DNA of 64,000 bases from Cloeon dipterum (taxonomy: Eukaryota > Arthropoda > Insecta > Ephemeroptera > Baetidae). The position numbers were made by a program, and so were the translations under genes. Numbering within the stretch: position 1 is the stretch's first letter; every line of letters begins with the position of its first letter. The DNA lies in contig NC_088786.1 in NCBI RefSeq assembly GCF_949628265.1, positions 15,562,001 to 15,626,000 of the forward strand, given 5' to 3'. The notes beneath the pieces are model-generated. The model saw only the letters and a program-made list of their open reading frames with translations. It did no database searches and was not told the origin of the DNA. This document shows positions 14,283 through 26,891 of this stretch, one piece after another.

Positions 14283-17200
14283 GTTTAATTTAGTAATTAT
14301 GTAAAACGAGTAATAATTTGTGCCTATAAGTGGCGATAATTTAGCGCTCAAATCCAGTCATAATGATTAACAATAAGTTCAATCGTGCTTACGAGAGAAC
14401 AAAAGCTTTATTTGGAAAACTTAGAAACGAAGCCATATTCACCTTTTTTTTTTATTTTGTTCAGTCACGCTTCCACAGCAGTTTCGTTGGAAAAGACAAA
14501 CTGAGAGTTGAAACTGAATTTTGATTGGCCAGCTTTACCCGCTTTTCTCGGGATGGTTAAAGAGAAAATCAATCACCATATTTGCACTCGCGCGGCGCGG
14601 CACTAAACAAAGCCTTGAAATTCGCCGCCGCCGCGGCAGCCGCCGTGCGCATCTGGGCGCACAAAAAGGCCGGCATTTATCTCTCAGATAGATAATGTGC
14701 GCTTGCATTCAATAATAAGCACAGAGGCGGTGAGTGCTTGAGAGTACAAGAGTAAGCCGCGCGGACTATAACAATTAAGGTAGAGACCGGTTGGTCTCCT
14801 CTGATTGTTATATATTGAAAAGTCTTTCTCGGCGTTGTTCATCCTCCATTGATGCTTAATGAGTGAACACCTGCTAAGAGGCTGCACGTATCCGCCGCGC
14901 GTGTATTTACTGATTTTCTTTGGGCAAAAGCGCCGACCATCTCGAATCGAAAATAATAATATATGGATCGCACGTACCAAGGCTCTTGTCCGCCGACGAA
15001 AATTATTTTTCTTGCACTCTCGACCGGCAGATTTGACCTGGATCGAAGATAGCAGTCCACCCTTCGCCTCCACCAGTGCAATCCGAGCCGCGATTGCGGT
15101 GCAAAACAAAGGGGAGAAGCCTCTAAATATTTGCATACAACTCCAATTTACTGCAAGTAAGCCTCTTAACGAGATTGCGCTGCGCGCGCGTCAATCCGAG
15201 GTACTTTACACGAGACTTGTTTTGCAACTCGCGTAATGAAGTGTTTCGCGCCAGAAGCCCTATCCGACGTATGTTTTTCGAGTGAAAAGTTTCGGATTTG
15301 ATAAATAAACCCTGAATATCACCTACGCAGTAAACTTTATGGCTGCCCTGGCACTCGGCCGCTTTTTATGGTGTGTGTTTCTTTCCATATTATTTATACG
15401 TGCCCAAAGAGAGCGGGGCAGCTCATTGTTAAAACAATGGCCATAAAAGCACATTCCATTTATATCAGAGGCAGATGAAAAATATCGGACATTCCGCAAA
15501 TCGCGTGTGCTCGCTTATAAAATACACTCAGGGGAACGTGTCAAGAAAACGGCCGCCCCTTTGCCGAGCGTCGCGTTATGAATGGAATTTCGATTCATGC
15601 AATCGGTGCGGGAAACTCACGCACGCACGGCACGGCACATGAACGTCGCGTTGAAAAGAAGCAGATACACTTAGCTCTTCTAATTATCGTCAGTTACGAG
15701 GAAGCGGTCATTTGAAAGTACATGTGCACACACTCTGTGCGAGAGATATTTGTTTTTCATCTCACTGATTTGTGCTGCTGAATGACGGGAAAAGCGGTTG
15801 AATGATGTCTATTGGATAGGCTAACAGTCAACCATCTGAAGTCCAATTGTTTAAACAGGTGGCAATATCGGCAGGCCGCCTCGTTTTGCTCTGACTGACG
15901 CTTTGCTGATCGTGAGTGATTGAGTCATTAGTATCCAAAGCATAAGTTACTGCTGATTTTTCTAACCTATGCTGGCACCTAATGTCCCGATTATTTACTT
16001 TATAATTCTTTCGATTTATTTGATTCCCTGCATACTAGTTGGCATCTCAAATTGGACCTTGTACCAAGAACTGTTTTGAACGGTTTTTGCAATTTGACAT
16101 TAAAACTTATATGAAATCAAAGCAGCAAAAAACTTAATGCCATGGGAAATTACATCCATTCATTAACAAATTTATATCAAACCAGTGAATCCAATAATCA
16201 GTTAAACAATTTCAAGCTATCTACTTAATCAACCTTTTTCATCCACTATTGTTAAATATGATACTACAAAGTATCCACATGAGTTTATTCAATTAACTTT
16301 AAGAAAAATCTCTGCTCTATATATAATGAAAATAAAGCTATAAACCTGGAGCTTTTCATATAAAGTTGATCTCAAAAGAAAGTACTTCTTTAAACATTAT
16401 AGTTAAATCTATGCAAGTTAATGTATCCGATAAGGTTGAGGAGATCAGTGTTGTGATTTTGTTCCAGCAATAGTCTTACAGTTTTGTTAAAAAAAAGACT
16501 TGCATGAAATATGTATTTTCCATAAAGTGGTCATGAACATTTACGCTTGGCTGCAAGAGTTAAACATAGGCGAATTATTGGGGAAAAAAACACGCACACA
16601 GCAGCAGCAGATATAATGGAGAGGGTTGAACGGAAAGGGAAAAAGTAATGGTATTTAAAAACAGGAGAAAATTGAACATTGTGCCCACCAACAAAGCAAC
16701 TGGCCGTCCGGATCTTGATCCCATTTGATGAGAACCATAAGTCGCAAAAGCGTAAATTGAGCCAGGCTCTACTCGCAAATCGCATCTAATAAATGCAAAT
16801 TGAAAAATATACACAATTGTATCATATGTTTGTCCGTGATTTAAATTTTACAAATTGTACGTTTCTGTCTGTAATTGGCACAGAGTGTTGTCTAATTTCC
16901 AGTGCCGTCGGTTCTCGTTGTCCGACCATGGTTTTGGTAATAATCGTCTCGCTTGTCTTCTCAGGCCGCGCCTTTACTTTATTGAAAACCAACTTACAAA
17001 AAGAAACAATGAGCAAGGCTGTGTCGTAGGAGGGGCCAACTAAGTAAAAACGCACACACACAAGCTTGCGATGGTAAAATGTTGGCTCGTATATATACTC
17101 TCGCTTAATTTCTTCCCTAGTGAGCAGCGCACCGGCACATAATATTGCGCACCAAAGAACCGGCTACGCGTTTTTTGCCTCGCCTTTCTCAGCCAGCGAG

Positions 17201-17555
17201 GGTGTGCTCATGCTTACTCGCTTGCTTGTTCCTTGGTCGCTCACTGATGGCGGCAGACTGCTCGTCCTGGAGCCCACTGCCAGTGCAGACTGCATGGCGT
17301 CTCAAATCTACGTAGGCGCCGAGCTCACGCCGCGCCCGACGTCTGTCTTATCTGGCGCCTCGTATCCCTTTGCTTCTGTAGTTTTTAAAAGTGACGTTCA
17401 TGCATGATTCTTGGATGGCTATCAAAAGAATTTTAGTCTTTCTTTGTTCATTGTGAGAATTTTATTTTTCATCGTAGATTTTAAGTATTCCACTTGTATC
17501 AAATTCAAATTTTAAATCTCGTCATTTTATTGCATGTTCCAGGAGTTTGACGACA

Positions 17556-19550
17556 ATGCTCTCATCTCGTATTGTGATGTTGCTGGTGGCCGCCATGTTT
17601 CTGCCCAGCTGCACTGCCAATAAATCAACTAAGCAGGCTGAAAACTATTTGCTAGACATGTTAAGTTTAAGTAAAAGGCCGCGGCCGGATCGATCGAAGA
17701 TCATCATCCCAGACAAGATGATTCAGATGTACAAAGCGCAAACTGGTCTTCAGTTGGACACAAATATGCTCGTCGTTCCTGGCAGGAAGAATATGGGGTC
17801 TGCAAATACGATTAAGAGCTACACGATTGAAGGTGAGAAATCCCACGGACCTGAAGATGATAATACTAACGATTTTATTGTTTCCTGTCGCAAATCAAGT
17901 GTTAAAAATCGGATCTATTCGCTTTGTTCACAGAAAGTAGATCGAACCATTTGTCCCCAAAGGACCAACACCTGGTCCATCTATATTTCGACGTGAAGGA
18001 GCTACCTGAGAGAGAGACGTTTCAGGCTGCTGAGTTGATTCTAAGTCGAACGAAATTGTGGAATGCACCGGTCAAACGACGATATGTGCACGTGACGGTC
18101 AGCGATATCACGCAGCAATTAACTGCCCTCGACGAGAGCAGTACGATCTCGAGGATCTTGGACTCAAAAATGGTACACGCTATGGACAATTCCTCCATAT
18201 CGTTGGACATCAGCCAGGCGGTGGAGAGATGGACTCAAAACCCGAGCGAAAACTATGGTCTCCTGGTCAAAGTGGTCGCTCATAAAAAGCAGAGTCGAAT
18301 TAACAACATTAGACTAAAGAAGAGAGTCAAAGAAGGCCCGAGGAACCCCGAGTGGCTCAAGGAGCAGCCGCTCATGCTGTTGTACACTGACGACTCAAAA
18401 CACAGTATCAGCCGGGTAAGTGTTACACTCATAGTAATTTAATGAAAAATATTTTAACCGCACTATTCGAAAAAGGAGAAGTCACAAATTTAGAAACACT
18501 GTCTCACTTTTGCACAAATGAATTCTTTGTCGTGTGGAGAAACCGTCAGTTAAAGTAATTAAAAAGACACGTACTTTTTAAAGACCGTCTTTGACAATGT
18601 TTCTGAGAACACCAATCGATTCTTGAGGGTCGAATTAGGTAAATTGGATATTTTTTCCAACCAAAAAGTGTAGCGCAACGTGCGTAGCACAAGTAGAACT
18701 TTTTTACCGCCAAAAATATGAACCTATATGCAAGAACTGCGCAAGTGTCAGAGCGTCAGAGCTGGTGTGGCTGAGGAGAGGCGTCACGTCAGCCGCTAGC
18801 AGCCAGCGGTTGGCGTGTGCCAGCTCTGACGCATGCGTAGTTCTTGCATATAGGTTCATATTTTTGGCGGTAAAAAAGTTATACTTGTGCTACGCACATC
18901 ACACTACACTTTTTGGTTATAACCAATATCAACTTTACCTAATTCGACCTTCAAGAATCGATTGGTGTGCTCCGGAACTTCGTCAAAGACAGTCTTTAAA
19001 GTACAAAGTCCAAACTTTATTCAAAATATAGTTCTCCCACAGTTATTTGACCAAATATTATTAATTAAAGGAATACGGCTATCAATAAGTGCGTGGAAGC
19101 AAGGAGGGCATGAATTTTTAGAAAATGCGTTTTCTCATATATGGCTTCAGGCTTGTGGTTGAACCTAGACTTATTTGTTCACAGACGAAACGAAGCGCCG
19201 AGTCTACCAATAAGAGCAAGTCCAAGCATGGGGTCAGGGAAACTTGTCGACGCCACAATCTTTATGTTAACTTTGAGCATGTGGGCTGGAACGACTGGAT
19301 CGTGGCACCGCCGGGCTACGACGCGTTCTTCTGTTCAGGAGCGTGTCCTAGCACGCTGTCAGCGCACCACAACAGCACCAACCACGCGGTTATCCAGAAC
19401 ATGATGCATTTGATCCATATCAAAATCCCCGCGCCATGCTGTGTGCCCACTGAGCTTTCGTCCATCTCGATGCTCTACCTGGATGAGGACGGCAAGGTTG
19501 TGCTCAAAAATTACAAAGACATGGCGGTGATAGGATGTGGATGCAGATAG
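17556..19550 (+). CDS. dpp: Decapentaplegic/BMP2-4-type TGF-beta ligand, 3 coding exons
   Basis: A secreted BMP ligand that signals through type I/II serine-threonine kinase receptors and Mad. Coding exons are 17556-17832, 17934-18415 and 19185-19550, joined by GT-AG introns of 101 and 769 bp, giving 374 residues, close to the usual insect Dpp length. Residues 1 to about 21 form a signal peptide. The propeptide keeps BMP2/4 landmarks (NTIKSYT near residue 90, NYGLLVKV near 215, LLYTDD near 245). The furin site RTKR (253-256) spans the exon 2/3 junction and releases a 118-residue mature chain. That chain has all seven cystine-knot cysteines, the GW.DWIVAP.GY motif, an NST glycosylation sequon and the terminal CGCR. 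An acceptor 13 bases before the ATG implies an upstream noncoding exon. The ATG at 17556 is chosen because it opens the signal peptide. Finger 1 and the helix differ from typical Dpp, so a dpp paralogue is possible. Confidence 0.93.
18571..19004. mobile_element. foldback/MITE-like inverted repeat inside dpp intron 2
   Basis: Two arms, about 18571-18765 and 18820-19004, are reverse complements of each other over roughly 190 bases with only scattered differences (I judge about 85-90% identity by eye). They flank a loop of about 55 bases. Shared blocks include a TAAAGAC/GTCTTTGAC end, an ACCAATCGATTCTTGA block and a long ACCGCCAAAAATATG block. There is no open frame, so this is a nonautonomous element if it is a transposon. 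A clear target-site duplication was not found, so the ends are uncertain. It makes up most of the otherwise short intron. Confidence 0.85.
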
Positions 19551-22500
19551 TGCCCCGCCCACCCCCCAAGTGACGTTTTCTAACGACCCATGCTCTGTGA
19601 TTCATTAGTTTTAAGGCTATAGATGCGCTCGCCCCATGGCTGTGAGCCAGTATATGTGGACTCTTAAATCGCCAGTTGCGCATCAGACAGATTAAGTGTT
19701 TTGTCGCTGCGTGCCCACCGTTTGCCACATCGTGGTGTCAAAAGGCTCTGCTCGAGGAGGCCTATTGTTCTTAAGGTTTAATATCAACATTCTTTTTAAA
19801 ATTTTCTCCACACAAAATCATAATTATTTTATTTTACTGTCGTCATTGATTCCCCGCAGGTTTTTATTTATTATTTTTTGGTAGGGGGATTAATAGCTTG
19901 ATTGAGATTGGTCAAGAGAGAATTTTATTTTCCTCGTCTGTCCTCTTCCTATTTGGGAGTAGAAATGCACTTTCTTAAACTTCGATAGTTGCAGATTCAG
20001 GATGAAAATGCAAAAGAGCCGCCCTCCCGCTTAGGAGTTACCCTGTATTCACTCAATCTTTGCAAAGGCCCAAAGAGGACAAGGTCACTCTTAATTGGCG
20101 GCTAAAAGGATCTCATTGAAATTCTGTGCCAATTGCACCCAAACTATTTCATATATTTTTTATCAAGTAATTTGATTTTGATCACACAAGAACTCCGAAC
20201 ACAGTATCAAATTTATTTGGTATAAATGAACTCCTACCAGAAGATACGAAATCATTTTCAGAAAAAGAAAGAAAATAACCATATTATTAGCCATTTATGC
20301 TAATTTTTGCACATTAACTCGTGAAATTCAAATTGTGGAAATATGTTATTAGCAGAACATTAATTTTAATTTTGATAATTCTGTTTAGGAGATACTCAAA
20401 TGTGAAAGATTTGTTTTTAAAAAAAACTTATTATTTAATTCTTAAAACTATCAAACAGTTTTTATACATTTTCACGTCGTCAATCTTTTCTACTAGAACC
20501 AAAACGAATGATACAGTTCTTGGCTTTTTGCTCTTTATCAACTCAGTTAAGATCCTGTTTCCTTAACCTAAATTGCTTTCAGTTCAGGTAGTTGTTTTGG
20601 AATCAAAAGCGAAAACTGCATAATAATTTTGAAATTCAAAATGATGGATGGAGCAATTATAAAAAGCGTCTAGATTTTTAATTTTTACTGGGAAATAAAA
20701 ATAAAATTAAACTGTGGTTAGTTGAAGGGTGTTTACGATAAGATTGAGGGTAATTGTTACGAGATTTCATAAAAAAGTTGTTTCTCATCTAAAATTGGGT
20801 CGGGTTGTGAAGTAATCATATTGATATTCCAATTTTGATAGGAAATACAATAAAAGTCATAACAACAATGAGCTTCACGTTTCTTTGGGTGCCGGTTTCC
20901 AGCAATACTACATACATATTATACGCTATTTAACTGAAACTTTCAGGGAATACTTTTTCGATGTTCTCATCAACATATTATGTAATAATCAGAATGGGCG
21001 CATTACTTCTAAAATAGCGTTACAATTACCCTCATTCCTATAAATAACACTCAAACAAAAATAAAATTGTAAATAAATTTTGGGGAAACTTTTTTTGTTA
21101 TTGGACTTCGTAAATCATGCATACAAATTTTGAGTTGACTGTCAAAAATGAAACCAACTTTTGTTGACACGCATTGCTCCTTCCTTTGTCCTTAAATGAT
21201 TGAATTTAACGTTGATAATAAAACAATGAGTTATTGATATCAGGTATGCAAAAGTCATAGATTGCCTAATTTTACCCATTTGAAAATTTTCAAGTTGACC
21301 AAAAGGGAAATTTTTGTTTTATCTTGAGATAATATCGGCAAGCAACTAAAAATGTGCATGAATATTCTATTGTAAAAGTTCCCGCTGCTACACCGTTATC
21401 ATTTGCATCCGTTGCAAATGTTGTTTATTGGAGAGTCTGTAAATCCAGACAGAGTTACAACTATCAAAATTGTCATTTATATATATTATCACTTGCAGAG
21501 CATCTAATTTATGTTTTCTAAGAGTGTATTTTTTAATAAAGAGGCTTTATTATAATAGTGGCGGCGGTGGGGCGCGGCACAGTGAGTATATCGAATGGCT
21601 AAAAATGTACCTGTGTTTTTTCATTCCTATTTATTTTGAATAATGTTAGTTAAGATTGCTGTATAGTATTCAACTCTTCGATGACAATCAATATATTAGA
21701 AAAAAAATGATTTCACCAGTGTTTCTCACGATATTTAAATTATTCCCATCTTTATAAAAACCGATCCAATGTCAATTTTATTACAGAGATTAAACCATTT
21801 TCTTTTTGGCTCATTGTGTCCGAGGAAAATTTAACTGTTGTTTTAAAATGTTCACTATGGTATATAATTTTGTACATTTTTGTATTATGTGTATAGATCG
21901 AGCTGAAATATAAGCAAAATACAATAAAACAAAGATATTTCACTCACGAATCCATCGCCTTCTCACTTCTTGATTATCCCCTTGTAAACTTATGTTGCTA
22001 ATTTGTAATTATTTTATTTCAGAATTGTTTCATTAGTAGCAATTTGAGTAGCAACAAAAAATTGAACTTTGCCAGTGATATTATTCTGCGTAATATCTTT
22101 TTTTTCTTGAAAGCGTTAAGCGACTCGATCTGAATATACGCTTTTATAAAAATAAGAGTAAGCAAAGCTACGCAAGTTGATGGGTCTCACATCCTTGATC
22201 ATGACTGTATGCTGGAGGTCGTAGTGTTAAAAGCTTGAGATGGTGAAAGTCAAAGATTGCCTTGTTTGATATGTGATACTGACTTTTGAAATTCTCATTC
22301 ATAACCTTTTTCTTAAGCTATGATATCAAGATTTCTTTCGACATAATAAGATCTATTTTTTCACTAAAATAATAAAATCCTTCCTTTACAAAATAACGAA
22401 AAGCTTTAAAATCTACCAAGACGCATTCATAATTCTCCGATCAGCAGTCATTATTTTAGTATTTGACCAACTTCAAAAGCATTCCACAAAATTATATTAT

Positions 22501-25500
22501 TTAAATATTAACTTGCACGCAAAGCAGAGTTACAACATATAACATAATTTTTCTATATGCTGGAAGTTCGTAAAGCTCTCATTGTCAGTCAGACAGGGCA
22601 TATTAAGCGTTAAACCGAAATAAATGGGTTTGAAGCAAATTGGCGCAACCCGTCGTTGTTTCATGCTGCCGGTTGAGGATGATAAACAGAATCTATGTAT
22701 AAGATTACGTCATTATTCTATTATATTTTCACTATCGTGAAAGACACCAGGGAACTAGGATGCTGATTTCAGTTTCTTCTGATGGCTCATTACTTCGCAC
22801 CATATCTTGATACCCATTAGGCACACGTCCATATTGCTAAAATAGCAAGCACGAGGCTGCATTCGCGAACTCGAATCTCTTCCTCCAGCGAGATCTTCAG
22901 ACTTCTTGGAATCACCAAGTGATGGTTTTGTTTAGAGCAAACACTATCTTAGTGTTATATGTATAATGTCTGATATGACTACGCTGTCTGCAAAAAATAT
23001 CAAAGACTTTTGCTTTGCATCTAAATGAAACGCTCTATTACAAAACGTTTTACCAAGAATCGAGCTTTTAGCATTTCAGTCGCTGAAAACTGCTGACACC
23101 GATCGGATGCAAGTAAATATGATGGCCTACATTTCTAAGTCAGACGGAAAATAAGCTTCTGCGCGCAATCAAATAAGTTGTTGATTCTTCTTTTCAGATG
23201 CTTTATTGATTGCTTTAAATTATCGCAAATAATTTCTCGCAGACGCTTTTGATAATCAGCTTTTGCTATATCAGTAAACCAATATCTTGGTGGAATGAAA
23301 AGGGTAAACCCTTTTTCAATTACCTGCGACACTTGAGTTCATTCTGGAGGTATATTCCATTTCAAATTATAATTTTCCCGAAGTTAAATAATGAAAGAAG
23401 CTTATTGAACAACGTGACTTTTTAGTAAAGGATAGCCAACTCTTAAAAATATTTCTGTAGTTGGAATTTCGTGAGGGGTGTGTATGGGATTATGAATTCC
23501 CACGCAGCCACTATTATTGGCTTTTTCAGTGGATAAAATTAAATTCACTTCCAATTCCACAAAGTCGGTTGTCGGTTGATATCATGCGGCCGCAGCCTGC
23601 GGCAAAAAAAGCAAGAGGCATTTCCAGAGGTGCGTGTGATTATCCGTGGAATGAATTGGTGGCATGCACAGGATGCTACATTAACTTGATGCCGAATGAC
23701 TGAATTCCATTTCATTTGTTTCAACCCCTATAATCAGCTCTTCAGCAAGTCGGCCGGCGCATGTTGCGTGGAACTCGTGGCATAATTACATACACCTCGC
23801 CATAATATGCACTCTAATTTGACGGAAGACCGTAATTCACGGCGCGGATAGAGAATTTAATATACGCCAAACTCCTTTTTTATCCAGCTTTTATTGCCGC
23901 TGGAAATTCCTCGGCGCCCTTTTTGGTCATCCGTTTTATTAGCTGTGCACTTATTTAACCTGCACTTCGTCTGTGGGGGTAAGGGTGATCGCTGAAAACT
24001 CGATTTGGAATGCCAATCTTTCGATTAGATACAACCACATTTACGCATGAAAAGGGTGACAATGATCCATAAATATACCACCGAAATCAAAGTGTTCTTT
24101 TGCAATTTAACTTATCAACAATTTGATAGTACTCGTGAAATCTTTTGAACCAGATTAAATTAAATATAGACACTCTTTTAAGATAAAGTTAAAGTCATTA
24201 TTACCTACTGACTCGATTAAAAGATCAATTTCATACAGTGGTGATGGTATATTGTCTTATGAGAAATGCAGTCATTACAACAACTACAACGACCAACGAG
24301 TAGTATAATTTACGTGTGGGGGTACGGCGGAGTCCAACTTACCTGCGTAATAATGGGAGTTTAATTTTCACTTCCATTCCGAGAACGTTTGTTTCGTCGG
24401 CGATTTGGGGAGGCAGAAAATATTGAATTTTTTCGCTGAGCATCTCTTTCGATACGATCGCCGACGCACATAAATTGAAATTCCGGTTATTAGCAGCAAA
24501 ACCGCAGCACGAGTTCCACGAACCTTTTCCTCTATACAGTGCTGTGTGTGATGCAAACGTAATGATACAGAATTTGTTTTCAGCGTGTGCAAGAACAAGA
24601 TCGAGGAATTTTCATGCCCTGCGCGAGTAGCAGAGCACTCATTTTGCTTAATCAATACTCTTCGTTCTCGGCAGCATCCAATGATATATAAATGATTTAA
24701 CGAGCATCAACTGCTCTTTCCCTTCAGCCGCCTCTGGAATGTTAAAACATTAAAATATCTGCAGCGCAAAAACATGTGCATGACGTTGTAAAATATTCTC
24801 AGTCAGTCTGTTTACTTATGAGAGCGTGTACATAAATTTATTTGATAATCCATAATGTATTTTTTGATGTTCCGGCCATCAAGCGCGCGGCAACATTCGA
24901 GACGGCCGTGGTGAGTTTTTTCATCTTATTCTTTTCTTGAAAAATGTTTGCCGACTGGAAGAGAAAATTGCACGTTGGGTCACTTCGTGGGGTCACGCTG
25001 GTGTATTATATTGAATAAATATTTTGGCTTGATCGCGCAGCCAGCCCAGGTGGGCATTTTACTGATCTCTGTGTACTTTGGCGATGAGTAAAAGAGGAAG
25101 GCACCAAAAACAGGTGTTCGCGGCACTATCACAATATTGGATAGTTGTAGTGTCTTAAAGTGTGTTTGAGCTGTGTGTGAGTGCGTGCATTTGTCGAGAG
25201 TCATCGGCAAATAAGGCGCAGATTATATTTTGGGAAGGCAAACACTAACGACCGCCTGATACTGCATTAGATGAGTTGGCATGTTCGAGAGTCGTTTTGC
25301 AAGCTTAAACAACTGAACTTGGTGAGCTATTAACTTGGTGAGTTATTAAATTATTGCGTTTCAGTTTTTAAAATTTGTACTGGAGTGAAATTGAAATTTC
25401 GGTGATATTTCATTTACTTTCAATACCTCTTTTAGTCTTTCAATCATAGTTAAATATTTTTGGAAACAATTTTAACGAAAATAGATAGGCTAACACATAA

Positions 25501-26860
25501 ATAAGAAGAAGTGCAATCTTGTCAGAGATTCGATATTCCTAGATTGCCAACTATTTTTAGCTTTCTGGAAATATAAAGGCAGTGTGAGATTCCACAAGAA
25601 TGTCTTTCATGGTAAAGGATTGAAACCAAGATAATATAGCTGAAGGAAAGTTGTTTCATTATTTAATTCTTCACTGTACCACGCCACCTGTTAAAGTGCT
25701 TATAGTCCTTTCTTCCAGCTGAGCTGGCTTAGTAAGTTTTAGTCAGACGTGTACATTTCACTGAATCGTTTTACAGGTGCTTGAAGCTAATAGCACTAAA
25801 ACATTAACCCCAAACCAAACCATATTGACCTGCTATTGGCAAATAGCATTTATCTGCTGAAAGCAACCCTCAACATGGTATTGTATAATTGACTTTTAGT
25901 TTTCTTTTATAGTAAGTGAGTGCCGGCAGGAATATGCAAATAATTTAACGCAACAAAGTATTATTTGTATTTGTAATGAAAGCCTTGTGTGCTTGTACAG
26001 AATAAGCATTTAATAAGCTTACTTAGGAGGCAAACAATCGGGAAAGATCTCTGCTCTGAATTGCAAATGCGAGCGCGCAGAGTCAAGCTGTCTGCATACG
26101 AGAATAAGTAATCAAGCCGGTATACAAATAAGAAAGACACAAGCTGCCGAGGAAATTGCATTGCATCCTATTTCGCACAAACCACAGCTCGGGAGAGACA
26201 GTTTTAAAAGTTTCCTAGCCAGGGGGCATCCGTCGGTCGAATTCTCAGAGCTTCGCCTTGATTTTTTTTATCATCTCCACAGTCAGCATTCATCGCTAGC
26301 CACAATGACACTCGCGGAGTGTCTATTTATAAATCAATCTAGCGTCGTGCGTGCAGTACACAATACCACACACGCACGAGAGTCAGCAACCAACCATTCA
26401 CACTTTATGGGAGAAAGAGCGACTTCTATCTTTCTCGGCGCGCTAACTGGGTCATTTGTCGCGCGGTGATCGTTCCCCTGCTTTGGAGTAACTCGCAGCA
26501 AACTAACGCGAGGTTAAGTGACAATGTCAGCAGCTACATTAAATTTAAACATCACCCAGTTCTGAATCAAATTTTGTCGTCTCACGGGCTCAGCCAGACT
26601 TTTAGTCTCCGCTCAGCGCGGCGCACTTGTGTCGAGCAGGAAACGAGCGCAGAAGGATTCGGACCATGTTTGCCATGAATTTAGATTTGCGGTTACTCGA
26701 TCGTCTTGCCCAATGACATTATTGTTCGGCCAGGCTCGTGCTGCCAACTTACTTTTATTTCCATCTCGGAATTGAGTTGATCTAGATTTCCACTTGACTG
26801 GGGTTTTCATTCAGCCTGATTTTATCGGTCGTGTGTTGTGTTCTGTTAGAGATGAGGGCC

Positions 26861-26891
<31 letters not shown>

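Larger units (their letters stand above)
7666..17542. other. gene-empty region, possible first intron of dpp
   Basis: No coding exon is recognised. The region contains a TC run (about 13102-13141), a long TG run (about 14193-14279), a GC-rich CAG/CTG-biased patch at about 9.7-10.3 kb and several AT-rich stretches. If the candidate exon at 7.5 kb belongs to dpp, this would be its first intron. Another TATA-like run (17089-17097) lies about 450 bases before the dpp coding exon and could be an alternative promoter. A cis-regulatory role is plausible because insect dpp genes are known for extensive enhancers, but no specific element can be proved by eye. Confidence 0.4.
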
